Assembly (NCBI GenBank): GCA_963767565.1
Contig: CAVYEG010000006.1
Location: 620,001 to 684,000 of the forward strand
Length of the DNA stretch: 64,000 bases
Reading direction: 5' to 3'
Source: Palsa-504 sp963767565
GTDB taxonomy: Bacteria; Actinomycetota; Actinomycetes; Streptosporangiales; Streptosporangiaceae
Under the pieces are notes generated by a model. It did not search any database, was not told the origin of the DNA, and saw nothing but the letters and a program-made list of their open reading frames with translations. A program made the position numbers and the translations under genes. This document shows, one piece after another, positions 50,237 to 58,364 of this stretch (its first letter is position 1; the number at the start of each line of letters is the position of its first letter).

Positions 50237-51835
50237 CTAGCCGGCGACGAGGCCGGCCAGCGGGTTCTCGTCGCAGGCCCGGTCCGGGGGCCGGCGGCCG
50301 ATGGTGACCGGGACGCGCCGGTGCGAGTGGTCGGCTCCCGGGCGGGGCAGCAGCGCAGGACCGTTATCGCGGGCCGCGGCTAGCGCGGCCTCGCCGTGGC
50401 CTTGGACGCACTCCGGGTCGGGCCCGTCCAGCGGCAGGCCGGTGAAGAACTTGGCTGCCATGCAGCCGCCGCGGCACGAGTCGTATGACCCGCAGGAACG
50501 GCAGGCGCCGCCGGCCTGCGGCTGGCGCAGGTCCGAGAACAGCGGGGACGTCCGCCACACGGCCTCGAACCCGCCCGGCTGCCGCACGTTGCCGGCCAGG
50601 AAGTTCTCGTGGATGGCGAACGGGCACGCGTACACGTCCCCGACCGGGTCGATGAGGCAGACCACCCGGCCCGCCCCGCACAGGTTCAGCCCGGGCAGGG
50701 GCGCCCCGTACGGGGACAGGTGGAAGAACGAGTCGCCGGTCAGGACCTGCTCGCCGCGAGCGGACAGCCAGTCGTACAGCTCGCGCTGCTGGGCGCTGGT
50801 CGGGTGCAGGTCGGCCCACACGTCGGCGCCGCGCCCGGACGGGCGCAGCCTGGTCAGCCGCAGCTGCGCGCCGTGCTCGTCGGCGATCTGCTTGAACGCA
50901 TCCAGCTGCGGGATGTTATGCCTAGTCATTACGACCGAGAGCTTGAAGCCGCGGAAACCGGCGGCGGATAGATGGGCCATCGCCCGCCGGGCCACCCAAT
51001 ACGATCCGGGCCCGCGCACCGCGTCGTTGACCTCGGCGGTGGCCCCGTCCAGCGAGATCTGCACGTCGACGTAGTCGCTGGCGGCCAGCTTGCGCGCCGC
51101 CGCGGCGTCGAGCTTGATCCCGTTGGTGGAGAACTTCACGCCCACCTGGTGAGCGGTCGCGTAGTCCACCAGAGCCCAGAAGTCCGGCCGGACCGTCGGC
51201 TCGCCGCCCCCGATGTTGACGTAGAAGACCTGCATCCGCTGCAGGGTGTCGATGACCGCCCGGCATTCGGCCGTGGTCAGCTCGCGCGGATCGCGGCGGC
51301 CCGAGCTGGACAGGCAGTGCACGCAGGCCAGGTTGCAGGCGTAGGTGAGCTCCCAGGTCAGGCAGATCGGGGAAGTAAGGCCCAGCTCGAACAGGTCGGT
51401 CAGGCGCCCCGCGGACCGGCCGTTATCCGGTCCGGCCGAGCCAGCGTCCCCGCCGTCACCCGGTCTGGGCGGCTCAGCGTCCGCGCCGTGGCCTGGTCCG
51501 GCCGCACCGGTGTCCGCGGCGGGGCAGCCGGCGCGCCGTGCCTTGGCGGGATCGCCGGGGACGATCATGCTGGAACCGGCCAGGGTGGCCAGGGCGCGCC
51601 CGTAGGCGGGCAGCTCAGGCTCGCCTACGCCCGCGGCGGCGCAGGCCGCGCGAGCCGTCGGGTGCTCGGCGAGGCTCCTGAGGACGGTCAGGAGCGTTGT
51701 GCTCTTGAGGAAGGAGAGTTTGCGGGTACCGAAGTGATAGAGCATGGCGCCGAACGGCTCCGGGCGCACGGCGGCACGGTCATCGAGACGCCACGAGCGG
51801 TCGAGGTCAAACGCCTGCGCCGGGGTGACTGGCAT
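50237..51835 (-). CDS. mftC: Fused MftB-MftC: mycofactocin peptide chaperone joined to radical SAM maturase
   Basis: A 532-residue single frame. Residues 1-91 are a complete MftB (PqqD-like RiPP recognition element): FDLDRSWRLDDRAAVRPEPF, then GAMLYHFGTRKLSFLKS. Residues 92-144 form a Gly/Pro/Ala/Asp-rich linker. From about 150 it is MftC: the radical SAM cluster CNLACVHC (C167, C171, C174), FYVNIGGGEPTVRPDF, then a SPASM region with ACPFAIHENFLAGNVR and CRSCGSYDSCRGGC. MftB delivers MftA; MftC decarboxylates and crosslinks its C-terminal Val-Tyr. In known loci these are two genes. The ATG at 51835 is 9 bp after the mftA stop. Confidence 0.92.
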   Translation of the reverse strand: MPVTPAQAFDLDRSWRLDDRAAVRPEPFGAMLYHFGTRKLSFLKSTTLLTVLRSLAEHPTARAACAAAGVGEPELPAYGRALATLAGSSMIVPGDPAKARRAGCPAADTGAAGPGHGADAEPPRPGDGGDAGSAGPDNGRSAGRLTDLFELGLTSPICLTWELTYACNLACVHCLSSSGRRDPRELTTAECRAVIDTLQRMQVFYVNIGGGEPTVRPDFWALVDYATAHQVGVKFSTNGIKLDAAAARKLAASDYVDVQISLDGATAEVNDAVRGPGSYWVARRAMAHLSAAGFRGFKLSVVMTRHNIPQLDAFKQIADEHGAQLRLTRLRPSGRGADVWADLHPTSAQQRELYDWLSARGEQVLTGDSFFHLSPYGAPLPGLNLCGAGRVVCLIDPVGDVYACPFAIHENFLAGNVRQPGGFEAVWRTSPLFSDLRQPQAGGACRSCGSYDSCRGGCMAAKFFTGLPLDGPDPECVQGHGEAALAAARDNGPALLPRPGADHSHRRVPVTIGRRPPDRACDENPLAGLVAG

Positions 51836-51844
51836 GGGCCCGGG

Positions 51845-51964
51845 TCAGTAGACGCCGCACATTCCGTCGATCGAGACTTCCTCGACCAGCAGCTCATCGG
51901 CGGCCAGGGGCTCGGCCTCGGCGTGATCGTCCGCGGGTGCAGGAACCGTCACGTGATCGCCCAT
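51845..51964 (-). CDS. mftA: Mycofactocin precursor peptide MftA
   Basis: A 39-residue peptide, MGDHVTVPAPADDHAEAEP... ending ELLVEEVSIDGMCGVY. The IDGMCGVY tail is the invariant mycofactocin core; the terminal Val-Tyr becomes the redox cofactor after MftC modification and MftE cleavage. The acidic leader (DELLVEEV) is the part recognised by the MftB domain. The start at 51964 follows AGGAG by 6 nt. It is the first gene of the mftA-mftBC unit under a well-formed promoter and palindrome. Confidence 0.95.
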   Translation of the reverse strand: MGDHVTVPAPADDHAEAEPLAADELLVEEVSIDGMCGVY

Positions 51965-51981
51965 GAGTATCTCCTGTCTAG

Positions 51982-52024
51982 TGGCACTGAGTGCCATAGT
52001 AACGGCGCCAGTGGCGTCGATCAA
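51982..52024 (-). promoter_or_regulatory. mftA promoter with a 15-bp operator
   Basis: On the minus strand, -35 TTGATC (52024-52019), a 17-bp spacer and -10 TACTAT (52001-51996) precede mftA. Immediately downstream, TGGCACTGAGTGCCA (51982-51996) is a perfect palindrome placed to block initiation. It is the likely site of the divergently encoded MftR. The spacer also contains the palindrome CGCCACTGGCG, a possible second half-related site. Confidence 0.7.
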
Positions 52025-52105
52025 GGCTGCGCGGTAACCGTGAGGCGGCCAGAACCCGACATAAGATGGCCTGCGAATGGCCGGTGGTAATGGTTGGGGG
52101 TGCGG

Positions 52106-52747
52106 ATGATGTCCACGGCGACGGCACCGGATGTACCCCGAGGCCGGCCCGCCGACGGCGGCAGCCAGCCGGGGCGCAGACGCGTCACGTCCCAGGCCGA
52201 GCTGGAGCAGGTGGCCTTCGAGCTGTTCGCCGCGAACGGCTTCGAGCAGACCACGGTCGAGGGCATCGCGATGGCCGCGGGCATCGGGCGCCGGACGTTC
52301 TTCCGTTACTTCCCGTCCAAGAACGACGTGCCCTGGGGCACGTTCGACGTCGAACTCGAGCGCATGCGAGCCCGTCTCAAGGCCTGCCCGCGTGACGTCC
52401 AGCTGATGGACGCGATCCGCGCGGCCCTGGTCGACTTCAACCAGGTCGAGCCGGACCAGACCCCGCGGCATCGGCGCCGGATGGAGCTCATCTTGCGGGT
52501 TCCAGCCCTGCTGGCGCACTCCACCCTGCGTTTTGCCGCCTGGCGGGACGTGGTCGCCGAGTTCGCCGCCGAGCGCACCGGCCAGCGGCCCGATTCGCTT
52601 GCGCCGCAGGCCATCGCGCACGCTGTCCTCGGGGTGGCCATCGCCGCCTATGAGCAGTGGCTCGACGACGAAGCAGCCGATCTCGGCGTCCTGCTGGACT
52701 CGGCCATGCGCGAGCTCGCCGCCGCCTTCGCCGATCGCCAGTCCTAA
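52106..52747 (+). CDS. mftR: Mycofactocin regulator MftR, TetR family
   Basis: A 213-residue TetR-like regulator. The helix-turn-helix TVEGIAMAAGIGRRTFFRYF, followed by PSKNDVPWGTFD, is the characteristic MftR sequence. MftR of mycobacteria is reported to repress mft genes and respond to acyl-CoA. It is divergent from mftA across 141 bp containing a strong palindrome. ATG 52106 or 52109 are both possible; TTG and GTG codons a little upstream are in frame. Confidence 0.9.
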   Translation: MMSTATAPDVPRGRPADGGSQPGRRRVTSQAELEQVAFELFAANGFEQTTVEGIAMAAGIGRRTFFRYFPSKNDVPWGTFDVELERMRARLKACPRDVQLMDAIRAALVDFNQVEPDQTPRHRRRMELILRVPALLAHSTLRFAAWRDVVAEFAAERTGQRPDSLAPQAIAHAVLGVAIAAYEQWLDDEAADLGVLLDSAMRELAAAFADRQS

Positions 52748-52767
52748 CCCCGCCGACCGTCCGTAAC

Positions 52768-52828
52768 AGTTAAGCAGGTACTTGACTAACCATTTTGCCG
52801 ATCTTATAGTTAAGCAAATGCTTGACTA
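52768..52828 (+). promoter_or_regulatory. Promoter and duplicated operator of the ArsR cassette
   Basis: A near-ideal promoter: -35 TTGACT (52782-52787), 17-bp spacer, -10 TATAGT (52805-52810). The ATG follows 7 bp later (52818), so the message is leaderless. AGTTAAGCA-n4-CTTGACTA occurs at 52768-52788 and again at 52808-52828, exactly 40 bp apart. Each copy is an imperfect palindrome (AGTnAAG/CTTnACT). One overlaps the -35, the other the -10 and start codon. Confidence 0.75.
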
Positions 52829-53171
52829 TAAATGGTCGCCCGACGAGGTCTTCCACGCCCTGGCTGATCCCAGCCGGCGCGCGATGGTGGAGCGGCTGGC
52901 CCTGGGACCGGCGTCAGTTTCCGACCTGGCCCGCCCGCTGCCGATGTCGCTGGCCGCCGTCATCCAGCACCTCGCGGTGCTCGAAGCCAGCGGCCTGGTC
53001 CGGTCGGAGAAAACGGGCCGGGTCCGCACCTGCCGCATCGAGCCCGGTGCGCTGCGCCTGGCCGAGGACTGGATCAGCCGCCAGCGGACCGTCTGGGAGC
53101 AGCGCCTGGACCGCCTCGGGGAGTACCTCTCCGACGAACCGGATCCCGCCGACCGACGGAGCACGCCATGA
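52818..53171 (+). CDS. ArsR-family regulator (SdpR/YuzN-like)
   Basis: A 117-residue winged-helix protein: EVFHALADPSRRAMVERLAL, PMSLAAVIQHLAVLEASGLV and KTGRVRTCRIEPGALRL. No metal-binding cysteine pair is present. With an AHSA1 partner in the same operon it belongs to the ArsR-SRPBCC pairs rather than metal sensors. The ATG at 52818 is set by a leaderless promoter. The duplicated palindromes over this promoter imply autoregulation. It overlaps the next gene by 4 bp (ATGA). Confidence 0.9.
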   Translation: MLDYKWSPDEVFHALADPSRRAMVERLALGPASVSDLARPLPMSLAAVIQHLAVLEASGLVRSEKTGRVRTCRIEPGALRLAEDWISRQRTVWEQRLDRLGEYLSDEPDPADRRSTP

Positions 53172-53629
53172 CCGACCATCGCATCCTGCACGGCACCTTC
53201 ACCCTGGAACCGCGTTACCCCGCCGCACCCGATCGCGTCTTCGCCGCCTGGGCCGAACCAGCGGCGAAAGCCCGCTGGTTCGCCGGCCCCGAGGCCGAGC
53301 ACCGGCTCGACTTCCGGATCGGCGGCCGGGAAACGGTCCGCCGCGCGGCCGGCGACGATCATCCGGCCCTGGCGTTCGAATCGGTCTATCACGACATCGT
53401 GCCGGACCAGCGCATCGTGTACACCTCAACTCTGTCCGCCGGTGACGAGCTGGCCACCGTGTCGCTGACCACGGTCGAGTTCCAGGCCGTGGCCGCGGGC
53501 ACCCGCCTGGTGCTCACCGAGCAGGGCGCCTTCCTGGACGGACAGGAAGAGCCGGGCTGGCGGGAGGAGGGGACCCGCCAGTGGCTGGCCGCCCTGGCCG
53601 CCGAGCTCGGTGAAGGAAACCGGTCATGA
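53168..53629 (+). CDS. SRPBCC/AHSA1-domain protein
   Basis: A 153-residue START-like protein. The blocks RYPAAPDRVFAAWAEPAAKA, RWFAGPEAEHRLDFRIGG, TVEFQAVAAGTRLVLTEQGA and the C-terminal GWREEGTRQWLAALA are typical of the AHSA1 family often paired with ArsR regulators. It probably binds a small hydrophobic ligand. It is coupled to both neighbours by 4-bp overlaps (ATGA each). Confidence 0.9.
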   Translation: MTDHRILHGTFTLEPRYPAAPDRVFAAWAEPAAKARWFAGPEAEHRLDFRIGGRETVRRAAGDDHPALAFESVYHDIVPDQRIVYTSTLSAGDELATVSLTTVEFQAVAAGTRLVLTEQGAFLDGQEEPGWREEGTRQWLAALAAELGEGNRS

Positions 53630-54051
53630 CCGCCGAGGACCGGATTCGGGCTCTCATCGAAGAACGCATACCCGCCACCGCTGGCCAGGACGCCGCAGCA
53701 CTCAGCGACCACTACGCGGCTGACACTGTTCTGTTCGACGCCGTGGGACCACTGCGCAGCGCCGGCACCGACGCGCAAGCCCAACGGGTCGCCGAGTGGC
53801 TGTCGGCTTACCGCGGCCCGATCGACTACCAGATCCGCGACCTGGAGATAACGGCAGGCGAGCAGGTGGCGTTCTGTCACTACCTGTACCGGGTCGGTGG
53901 CACCATGACCGACGGCACCGTGGTCGGCATGTGGCTGCGGTCGACTGTCTGCCTCCGCCAGGCCGGCCAGGACTGGCTCGTCACGCACGAGCACACCTCG
54001 GTGCCGTTCGACGGCGCCACAGGAGCCGCATCCCTCACTCTGGAACCCTGA
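53626..54051 (+). CDS. SnoaL/NTF2-like protein
   Basis: A 141-residue cone-fold protein: AAALSDHYAADTVLFDAVGP, VAFCHYLYRVGGTMTDG and a final HEHTSVPFDGATGAASLTLE. These match SnoaL-like/ketosteroid-isomerase-like small enzymes or ligand binders. It is the last gene of the ArsR-AHSA1-SnoaL cassette that separates mftR from mftE. No catalytic assignment is possible from the sequence. Confidence 0.85.
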   Translation: MTAEDRIRALIEERIPATAGQDAAALSDHYAADTVLFDAVGPLRSAGTDAQAQRVAEWLSAYRGPIDYQIRDLEITAGEQVAFCHYLYRVGGTMTDGTVVGMWLRSTVCLRQAGQDWLVTHEHTSVPFDGATGAASLTLEP

Positions 54052-54355
54052 GCCTGTCCATCGTGGCCGCGCAAGGTGCTGAAACGACTTCCAACACACT
54101 GCAGGACGGGAAAAGGGTGTCCCTCTGCTCCGTGATCATGAGTGGTACAGCACCGCGTCGGATCACCGGCCCCAGCGGTCACATTTGCGCGGTTGATACG
54201 GTCCTGCGGTGGATTTTGGGTACTGGAGTCCCGGCGCTGACAGCCCGGTTTCATCCCGCTCGAACCGGCGGCGAACGCGAGCCAGAGCGCGCCACTCCGG
54301 TGAACGGCATATGCCAGACCCGGGATTTATGACACAGGTCTCGTACCATGACGGC
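54052..54355. other. Non-coding interval of about 300 bp
   Basis: Open frames here show no family resemblance and no start signals. The only supported element is a TACCAT box at 54344-54349, 6 bp before the mftE ATG. Composition is less GC-biased than the genes around it, in keeping with an insertion junction between the ArsR cassette and mftE. Confidence 0.45.
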
Positions 54356-55108
54356 ATGCCTGCGCCGCCGCCAGCGCCCGGACCGGCGCCCGTCGAACGA
54401 ACGACGGCCGAGCTGGCGGGGACCGAGCTGGCGGGGATGCGGTGGCCGGCGCTCGAGGAGGGCGCGCGGCGGCTGCTGGTGGTGCCGGTCGGCTCGCTGG
54501 AGCAGCACGGCCCGCACCTGCCGCTCGACACCGACACGCGGATCGCGGTGGCGGTAACCCGGCGGGCCTGTGCGGGGCGGCTTGGCGTGGCGCTCGCGCC
54601 GCCACTGGCGATAGGCGCCAGCGGAGAGCACGCGGCGTTCCCCGGCACCCTGTCCATCGGCACGGATGCACTGGCCTCCTGCCTGATCGAGCTCGGCCGG
54701 CACGCCAGCCTGCACTGGCCCGCGCTGCTGCTGGTCAACGGGCACGGAGGCAACGCCGAGGCGGTCCGGGCGGCGGTCGGCCGGCTCGGTTACGAGGGCC
54801 GCGCGTGCCAGGCCTGGCATGCGTCGCTGCCCGATGGCGACTCGCACGCCGGCCGCTCGGAGACCTCGATCATGCTCGCGCTGGCTCCCGAGAGCGTCCG
54901 GCTGGAGGCCGCCGAGCCTGGTGAAGTCCGCCCGCTAGGCCAGATCCTGCCGCTGCTGCGCGCCCAGGGCGTGCGGGCGGTCAGCCCGAACGGCGTGCTC
55001 GGCGACCCGGCCGGCGCGTCCGCGGCCGAAGGCCAGCAGCTGCTGGCCAGCCTGACCGCCGGGCTCGGTGCCACGGTGGACGCTCTGCTCGAGCGGACGC
55101 CCGCATGA
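54356..55108 (+). CDS. mftE: Mycofactocin creatininase-family peptidase MftE
   Basis: A 250-residue creatininase-fold metallopeptidase. VPVGSLEQHGPHLPLDTDTR supplies Glu/His/Asp metal ligands, IGASGEHAAFPGTLSIGTDA is characteristic, and NGHGGNAEAV supplies a further His. MftE releases the C-terminal AHDP dipeptide from MftC-processed MftA. The ATG at 54356 is 6 bp after TACCAT (leaderless). It overlaps the SDR gene as ATGA. It lies on the opposite strand from mftA, apart from the main maturation genes. Confidence 0.92.
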   Translation: MPAPPPAPGPAPVERTTAELAGTELAGMRWPALEEGARRLLVVPVGSLEQHGPHLPLDTDTRIAVAVTRRACAGRLGVALAPPLAIGASGEHAAFPGTLSIGTDALASCLIELGRHASLHWPALLLVNGHGGNAEAVRAAVGRLGYEGRACQAWHASLPDGDSHAGRSETSIMLALAPESVRLEAAEPGEVRPLGQILPLLRAQGVRAVSPNGVLGDPAGASAAEGQQLLASLTAGLGATVDALLERTPA

Positions 55109-55884
55109 CGCAGCGGCTGGCGGTGGTGACGGGGGCGGCGCGCGGGATCGGCGCGGCGGTGGCGGGGAAGCTGGCCGTCGACGGCTGGTCGCTGCTGCTG
55201 GTCGACGCGTGCGCGCCGCAGCGGCCTGCCGATTACCCGATGCCCGCCCCCGGGGACCTGGCCGCCGTGGCCCGGGGCTGCCGCATGGCCGGCGCCGCCC
55301 GCGTGGACGAGCTGATCGCGGACGTGGGCGACGGCGCCGTGCGCGACAAGCTGCGGAACGTCCTGGCCGGGCGCGTCCCGGCAGCAGTAGTAACCGCGGC
55401 CGGCGTGATCAGGGGCGACGCGGCCTGGGCGGTGCCCGACGACGCGTTCGGGCTGCTGGTGAGGGTGAACCTGTTCGGCGTCGTGCACCTGGCCGAGGCC
55501 TGCGTGCCGCCGATGATCGAGGCGGGCGCCGGCCGGTTCGTGGCCATCGCGTCCGCGGCCGCGCTGCGCGCCATGCCCCGCCTGGCCGCCTACTCCGCGG
55601 CCAAGGGGGCCGTGGTCAGCTACGTCCGGGCCCTGGCCGCCGACCTGGCGGGCACCGGGGTAACGGCCAACGTGGTCTGCCCCGGCTCCACCCGGGGTGC
55701 CATGCTGGCCGCCAGCGCCGAGGTCTACGACCTGCCCGGCCAGGAGACCTTCGCGGCCCAGGCACTGACCAGGCGGCTGCTCGAACCCGCCGAGGTGGCC
55801 GCCGCCGTGACCTGGCTTTGCGGCCCGGACGCCAGCGCCCTGACCGGCGCCGTCATCCCGGTCGACGCCGGCCTGACCGCCTAG
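55105..55884 (+). CDS. Mycofactocin-associated SDR oxidoreductase
   Basis: A 259-residue short-chain dehydrogenase. The nucleotide motif is VVTGAARGIGAAVA and the active site YSAAKGAVVSYVRAL (YxxxK), with SAAAL before it. An insertion after the second strand (VDACAPQRPADYPMPAPGDL) is unlike classical SDRs and typical of mycofactocin-coupled members, which hold NAD tightly and pass electrons to mycofactocin. Direct coupling to mftE supports this. The alcohol substrate is unknown. Confidence 0.85.
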   Translation: MTQRLAVVTGAARGIGAAVAGKLAVDGWSLLLVDACAPQRPADYPMPAPGDLAAVARGCRMAGAARVDELIADVGDGAVRDKLRNVLAGRVPAAVVTAAGVIRGDAAWAVPDDAFGLLVRVNLFGVVHLAEACVPPMIEAGAGRFVAIASAAALRAMPRLAAYSAAKGAVVSYVRALAADLAGTGVTANVVCPGSTRGAMLAASAEVYDLPGQETFAAQALTRRLLEPAEVAAAVTWLCGPDASALTGAVIPVDAGLTA

Positions 55885-55920
55885 GGATTCCGCTGCCGCG
55901 GGAGCGGGCGGGATGAGTGG

Positions 55921-57519
55921 CTACTGGAGGGCGGCTGGGTTGCCGATGGGGTCGCCGGCGTACTCGTGCATGGCGTCCAGGTTGTCGTGCGCCGTGAACT
56001 TCGCCGCCGCCGGGCCGTCGGCGAAGGCGCGCAGCAGGTTCGCGGTCACCTGCTTGACGAAGCCGGGCGTGCGGCCGCCGATGCCGTGCGGGCGGTCGCC
56101 GTAGATCGCCTCCACCCAGCGCATGGTGCCCGAGTTGAACACGCCGGCCCCGCCGGGATGGGTGTAGTAGGCAGAGTCGCCGAAGCTGGCGGCGCCCTTG
56201 CAGACCAGCGGTGAGTGGGACAGGACCTGGATCGGCCGCGGGACTGGGTAGGCCGGGTTGACCCGGTCGTACTCGATGCCGACCAGGTTGGCGAAACGGT
56301 CACCCGCGCCGACACCGGTCCCGGCGAACAGCCAGCTGTCCGGGGCCACGACGGTGTAGTGCGCGACCGCCGGGTAGCCCTCGTAGATGGTACCGATCAG
56401 CGAGGATTCCGGGTCGGGATCGGGTGCCTCGCGCCAGTCGCTGGTCACCAGCGCGTTGTCCTTGCCGTACAGCGGGTCCTTCGTGTAGCTGGTCTTGTAG
56501 CAGATGACCAGCCTGCCGCCGGAATCCAGCCGGGTCCGGCGGAACATCGCGTTGGCTCCCAGGAAGGCCAGGTTGACGCCCGAGTCCCGGGCCGCGGTCA
56601 CGTTGGCCCGCTCCCCCGGCGTCCAGTACTCGTCGTGCCCGGGCGAGATCAGCGCGCTCGCCCCGGCCAGCAGGCTCGGATCGGCCGCGATGTCCATGCT
56701 GGTCACGTAGGCCAGCGGCAGCCCCATGGACTCGGCCAGCTTGACCACGTTCCGCTCGTAGGTCAGGAACATCTCCGCGCCGTTCAGGTCGTACGGCCGG
56801 TCCAGGCTGACCGCCAGCGACCGCGATCCGTAGGACTGACCGGATCCGCCGGAATACAGGTCGTAGCCGCCCCAGGTGTTATAGGCCTGCCAGGTCGCCA
56901 CGCAGTTCTTGAGCACCAGCCGGCCCGCCGTGCTGGCCGACCGGACCGTCACCGGCACGTACCGCTGCGCGCCGGATTCCGCGTCCAGCCGCAGCAGGTA
57001 CGCTCCCGCGGGCCAGTCGTCGGTCGGTATCTCGAGGACGGGGTCCCAGGCGGTCTGTACCGTGTTCGTGCCGTCGGCCAGGCGGGGGCCGTTCTGCTGG
57101 CGGCCGCGCAGCGAGCCCGACTGCCACACCCGGCGCGCGCCCGCTCCTGCGTACCAGCCCAGGCGGAACGCGCTGACCCGGAACCCGCGCGCGGTGGTCG
57201 AGACGAACAACCGGAACGGCTGCCCGGTCAGCACGCTGGCCGCGCCGGCGTACCCCACGATCGCGTTGGCCGCGCCGAGGTGGCGGATCTCCCAGTGCGG
57301 GTCGCCGGGCAGCGAGTTCTCGGCTACCACCCGGCGGCTCGGGCGCGGCGCCGGAGCCGTAGTCGGGGCCGCGGGAGCCGACGCGGGGCTGCCACTGCAC
57401 GCGGACGTGACGGCCATCGCCGCTCCAGCCACGCCGAACGCTCCCAGGCCGAGAAACGTCCGCCTGCTGGCTCCGCCGGGCGGAGCCGAGCCGCTGGGAA
57501 CGTCGCCGTCCCTGGTCAT
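55921..57519 (-). CDS. Tat-exported N,N-dimethylformamidase-large-subunit-like protein
   Basis: A 532-residue protein. A twin-arginine signal (SRRTFLGLGAFGVAGAAM) is followed by a TSAC lipobox, so it is probably an exported lipoprotein. The mature part resembles the large subunit of DMFase: NCVATWQAYNTWGGYDLYSG, SPGHDEYWTPGERANVTAAR and SGTMRWVEAIYG. Only the N,N-dimethylformamidase-like beta domain is present; no small subunit is adjacent. Enzymatic activity is unproven for these single-chain actinobacterial relatives. The ATG at 57519 fits the Tat signal. Confidence 0.8.
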   Translation of the reverse strand: MTRDGDVPSGSAPPGGASRRTFLGLGAFGVAGAAMAVTSACSGSPASAPAAPTTAPAPRPSRRVVAENSLPGDPHWEIRHLGAANAIVGYAGAASVLTGQPFRLFVSTTARGFRVSAFRLGWYAGAGARRVWQSGSLRGRQQNGPRLADGTNTVQTAWDPVLEIPTDDWPAGAYLLRLDAESGAQRYVPVTVRSASTAGRLVLKNCVATWQAYNTWGGYDLYSGGSGQSYGSRSLAVSLDRPYDLNGAEMFLTYERNVVKLAESMGLPLAYVTSMDIAADPSLLAGASALISPGHDEYWTPGERANVTAARDSGVNLAFLGANAMFRRTRLDSGGRLVICYKTSYTKDPLYGKDNALVTSDWREAPDPDPESSLIGTIYEGYPAVAHYTVVAPDSWLFAGTGVGAGDRFANLVGIEYDRVNPAYPVPRPIQVLSHSPLVCKGAASFGDSAYYTHPGGAGVFNSGTMRWVEAIYGDRPHGIGGRTPGFVKQVTANLLRAFADGPAAAKFTAHDNLDAMHEYAGDPIGNPAALQ

Positions 57520-57736
57520 GGCCGACAGGATGCACCAGCAGCGCCCGGCACGCAACTAACGCAGGGTGGCGGCGCGTTAGATCAGGGACCGTTCGGCCAA
57601 AACAGAACAGCCGAGCCGCCAGCGGCGGGAGAGCGACGCGGGCACCGGTACCGGCCGATGCGCGCTAGGTTGTGCCCGTCCCTACTTTTAGCTGGTCGCG
57701 GCCGCTAGCCGGCGGCGGCCGGCGCGGAGGATACCG

Positions 57737-58363
57737 ATGACCGAGACAATCTCACCTGCTGATACTCAAGCCACCGAGCCTCCGCGCATCCCGCGTCCGC
57801 ACACCGACGCCGCGGCGCTGCGAGCCATCGACGAGGCCACCAAGCACCTGCACGACCGAGCGGTGAAGATCAGGGCGTGCCCTGAGCTGCACATCCCGAA
57901 GCTGGTCCTGTCCGAGCACGTGCGCGGCACCAGCATCCTGGACAAGATCGCGGACGGGGTGAACCGCTTCTGCGGCTCCATGTACGTGTTCATCTTCATC
58001 ACGGTCGGCATCGTGGTCTGGCTGTTCCTGGGCAACATCGTCGGGTTCGACAAGACGCCGTGGCCGCTGCTGCTCGTCATCCTCAACCTGCCGCAGCTGT
58101 CCATCATGATCTCGCTGCAGGTGAGCGCGAACCGCTCCCAGGCCGCCAGTGACCGCCGGGCCATCGCCGACCACGAGACCCTGATCGCGCTGCACGAGAT
58201 GGCCAAGCAGCAGCTGGACATCCTGAACGGCCAGGACCGGGTGCTGGCCATCCTGGACAACTTCGCCAGCAAGGACATGCCCGGACGGCAGGCCCGCATC
58301 CAGGACTGCGTGGACCAGATCCTGGCCAAGGTCGACTCCGGCGCCCCGGGCCAGCCGGCCTGA
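57737..58363 (+). CDS. DUF1003-family membrane protein
   Basis: A 208-residue protein. Two membrane helices lie in the centre (GSMYVFIFITVGIVVWLFLG and PWPLLLVILNLPQLSIMISL), followed by SANRSQAASDRRAIADHETL, the hallmark of DUF1003. The C-terminal part is helical and cytoplasmic. No function is established for the family. The stop is 1 bp before the TMEM175-like gene, so the two are probably cotranscribed. Confidence 0.88.
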   Translation: MTETISPADTQATEPPRIPRPHTDAAALRAIDEATKHLHDRAVKIRACPELHIPKLVLSEHVRGTSILDKIADGVNRFCGSMYVFIFITVGIVVWLFLGNIVGFDKTPWPLLLVILNLPQLSIMISLQVSANRSQAASDRRAIADHETLIALHEMAKQQLDILNGQDRVLAILDNFASKDMPGRQARIQDCVDQILAKVDSGAPGQPA

Positions 58364-58364
58364 G

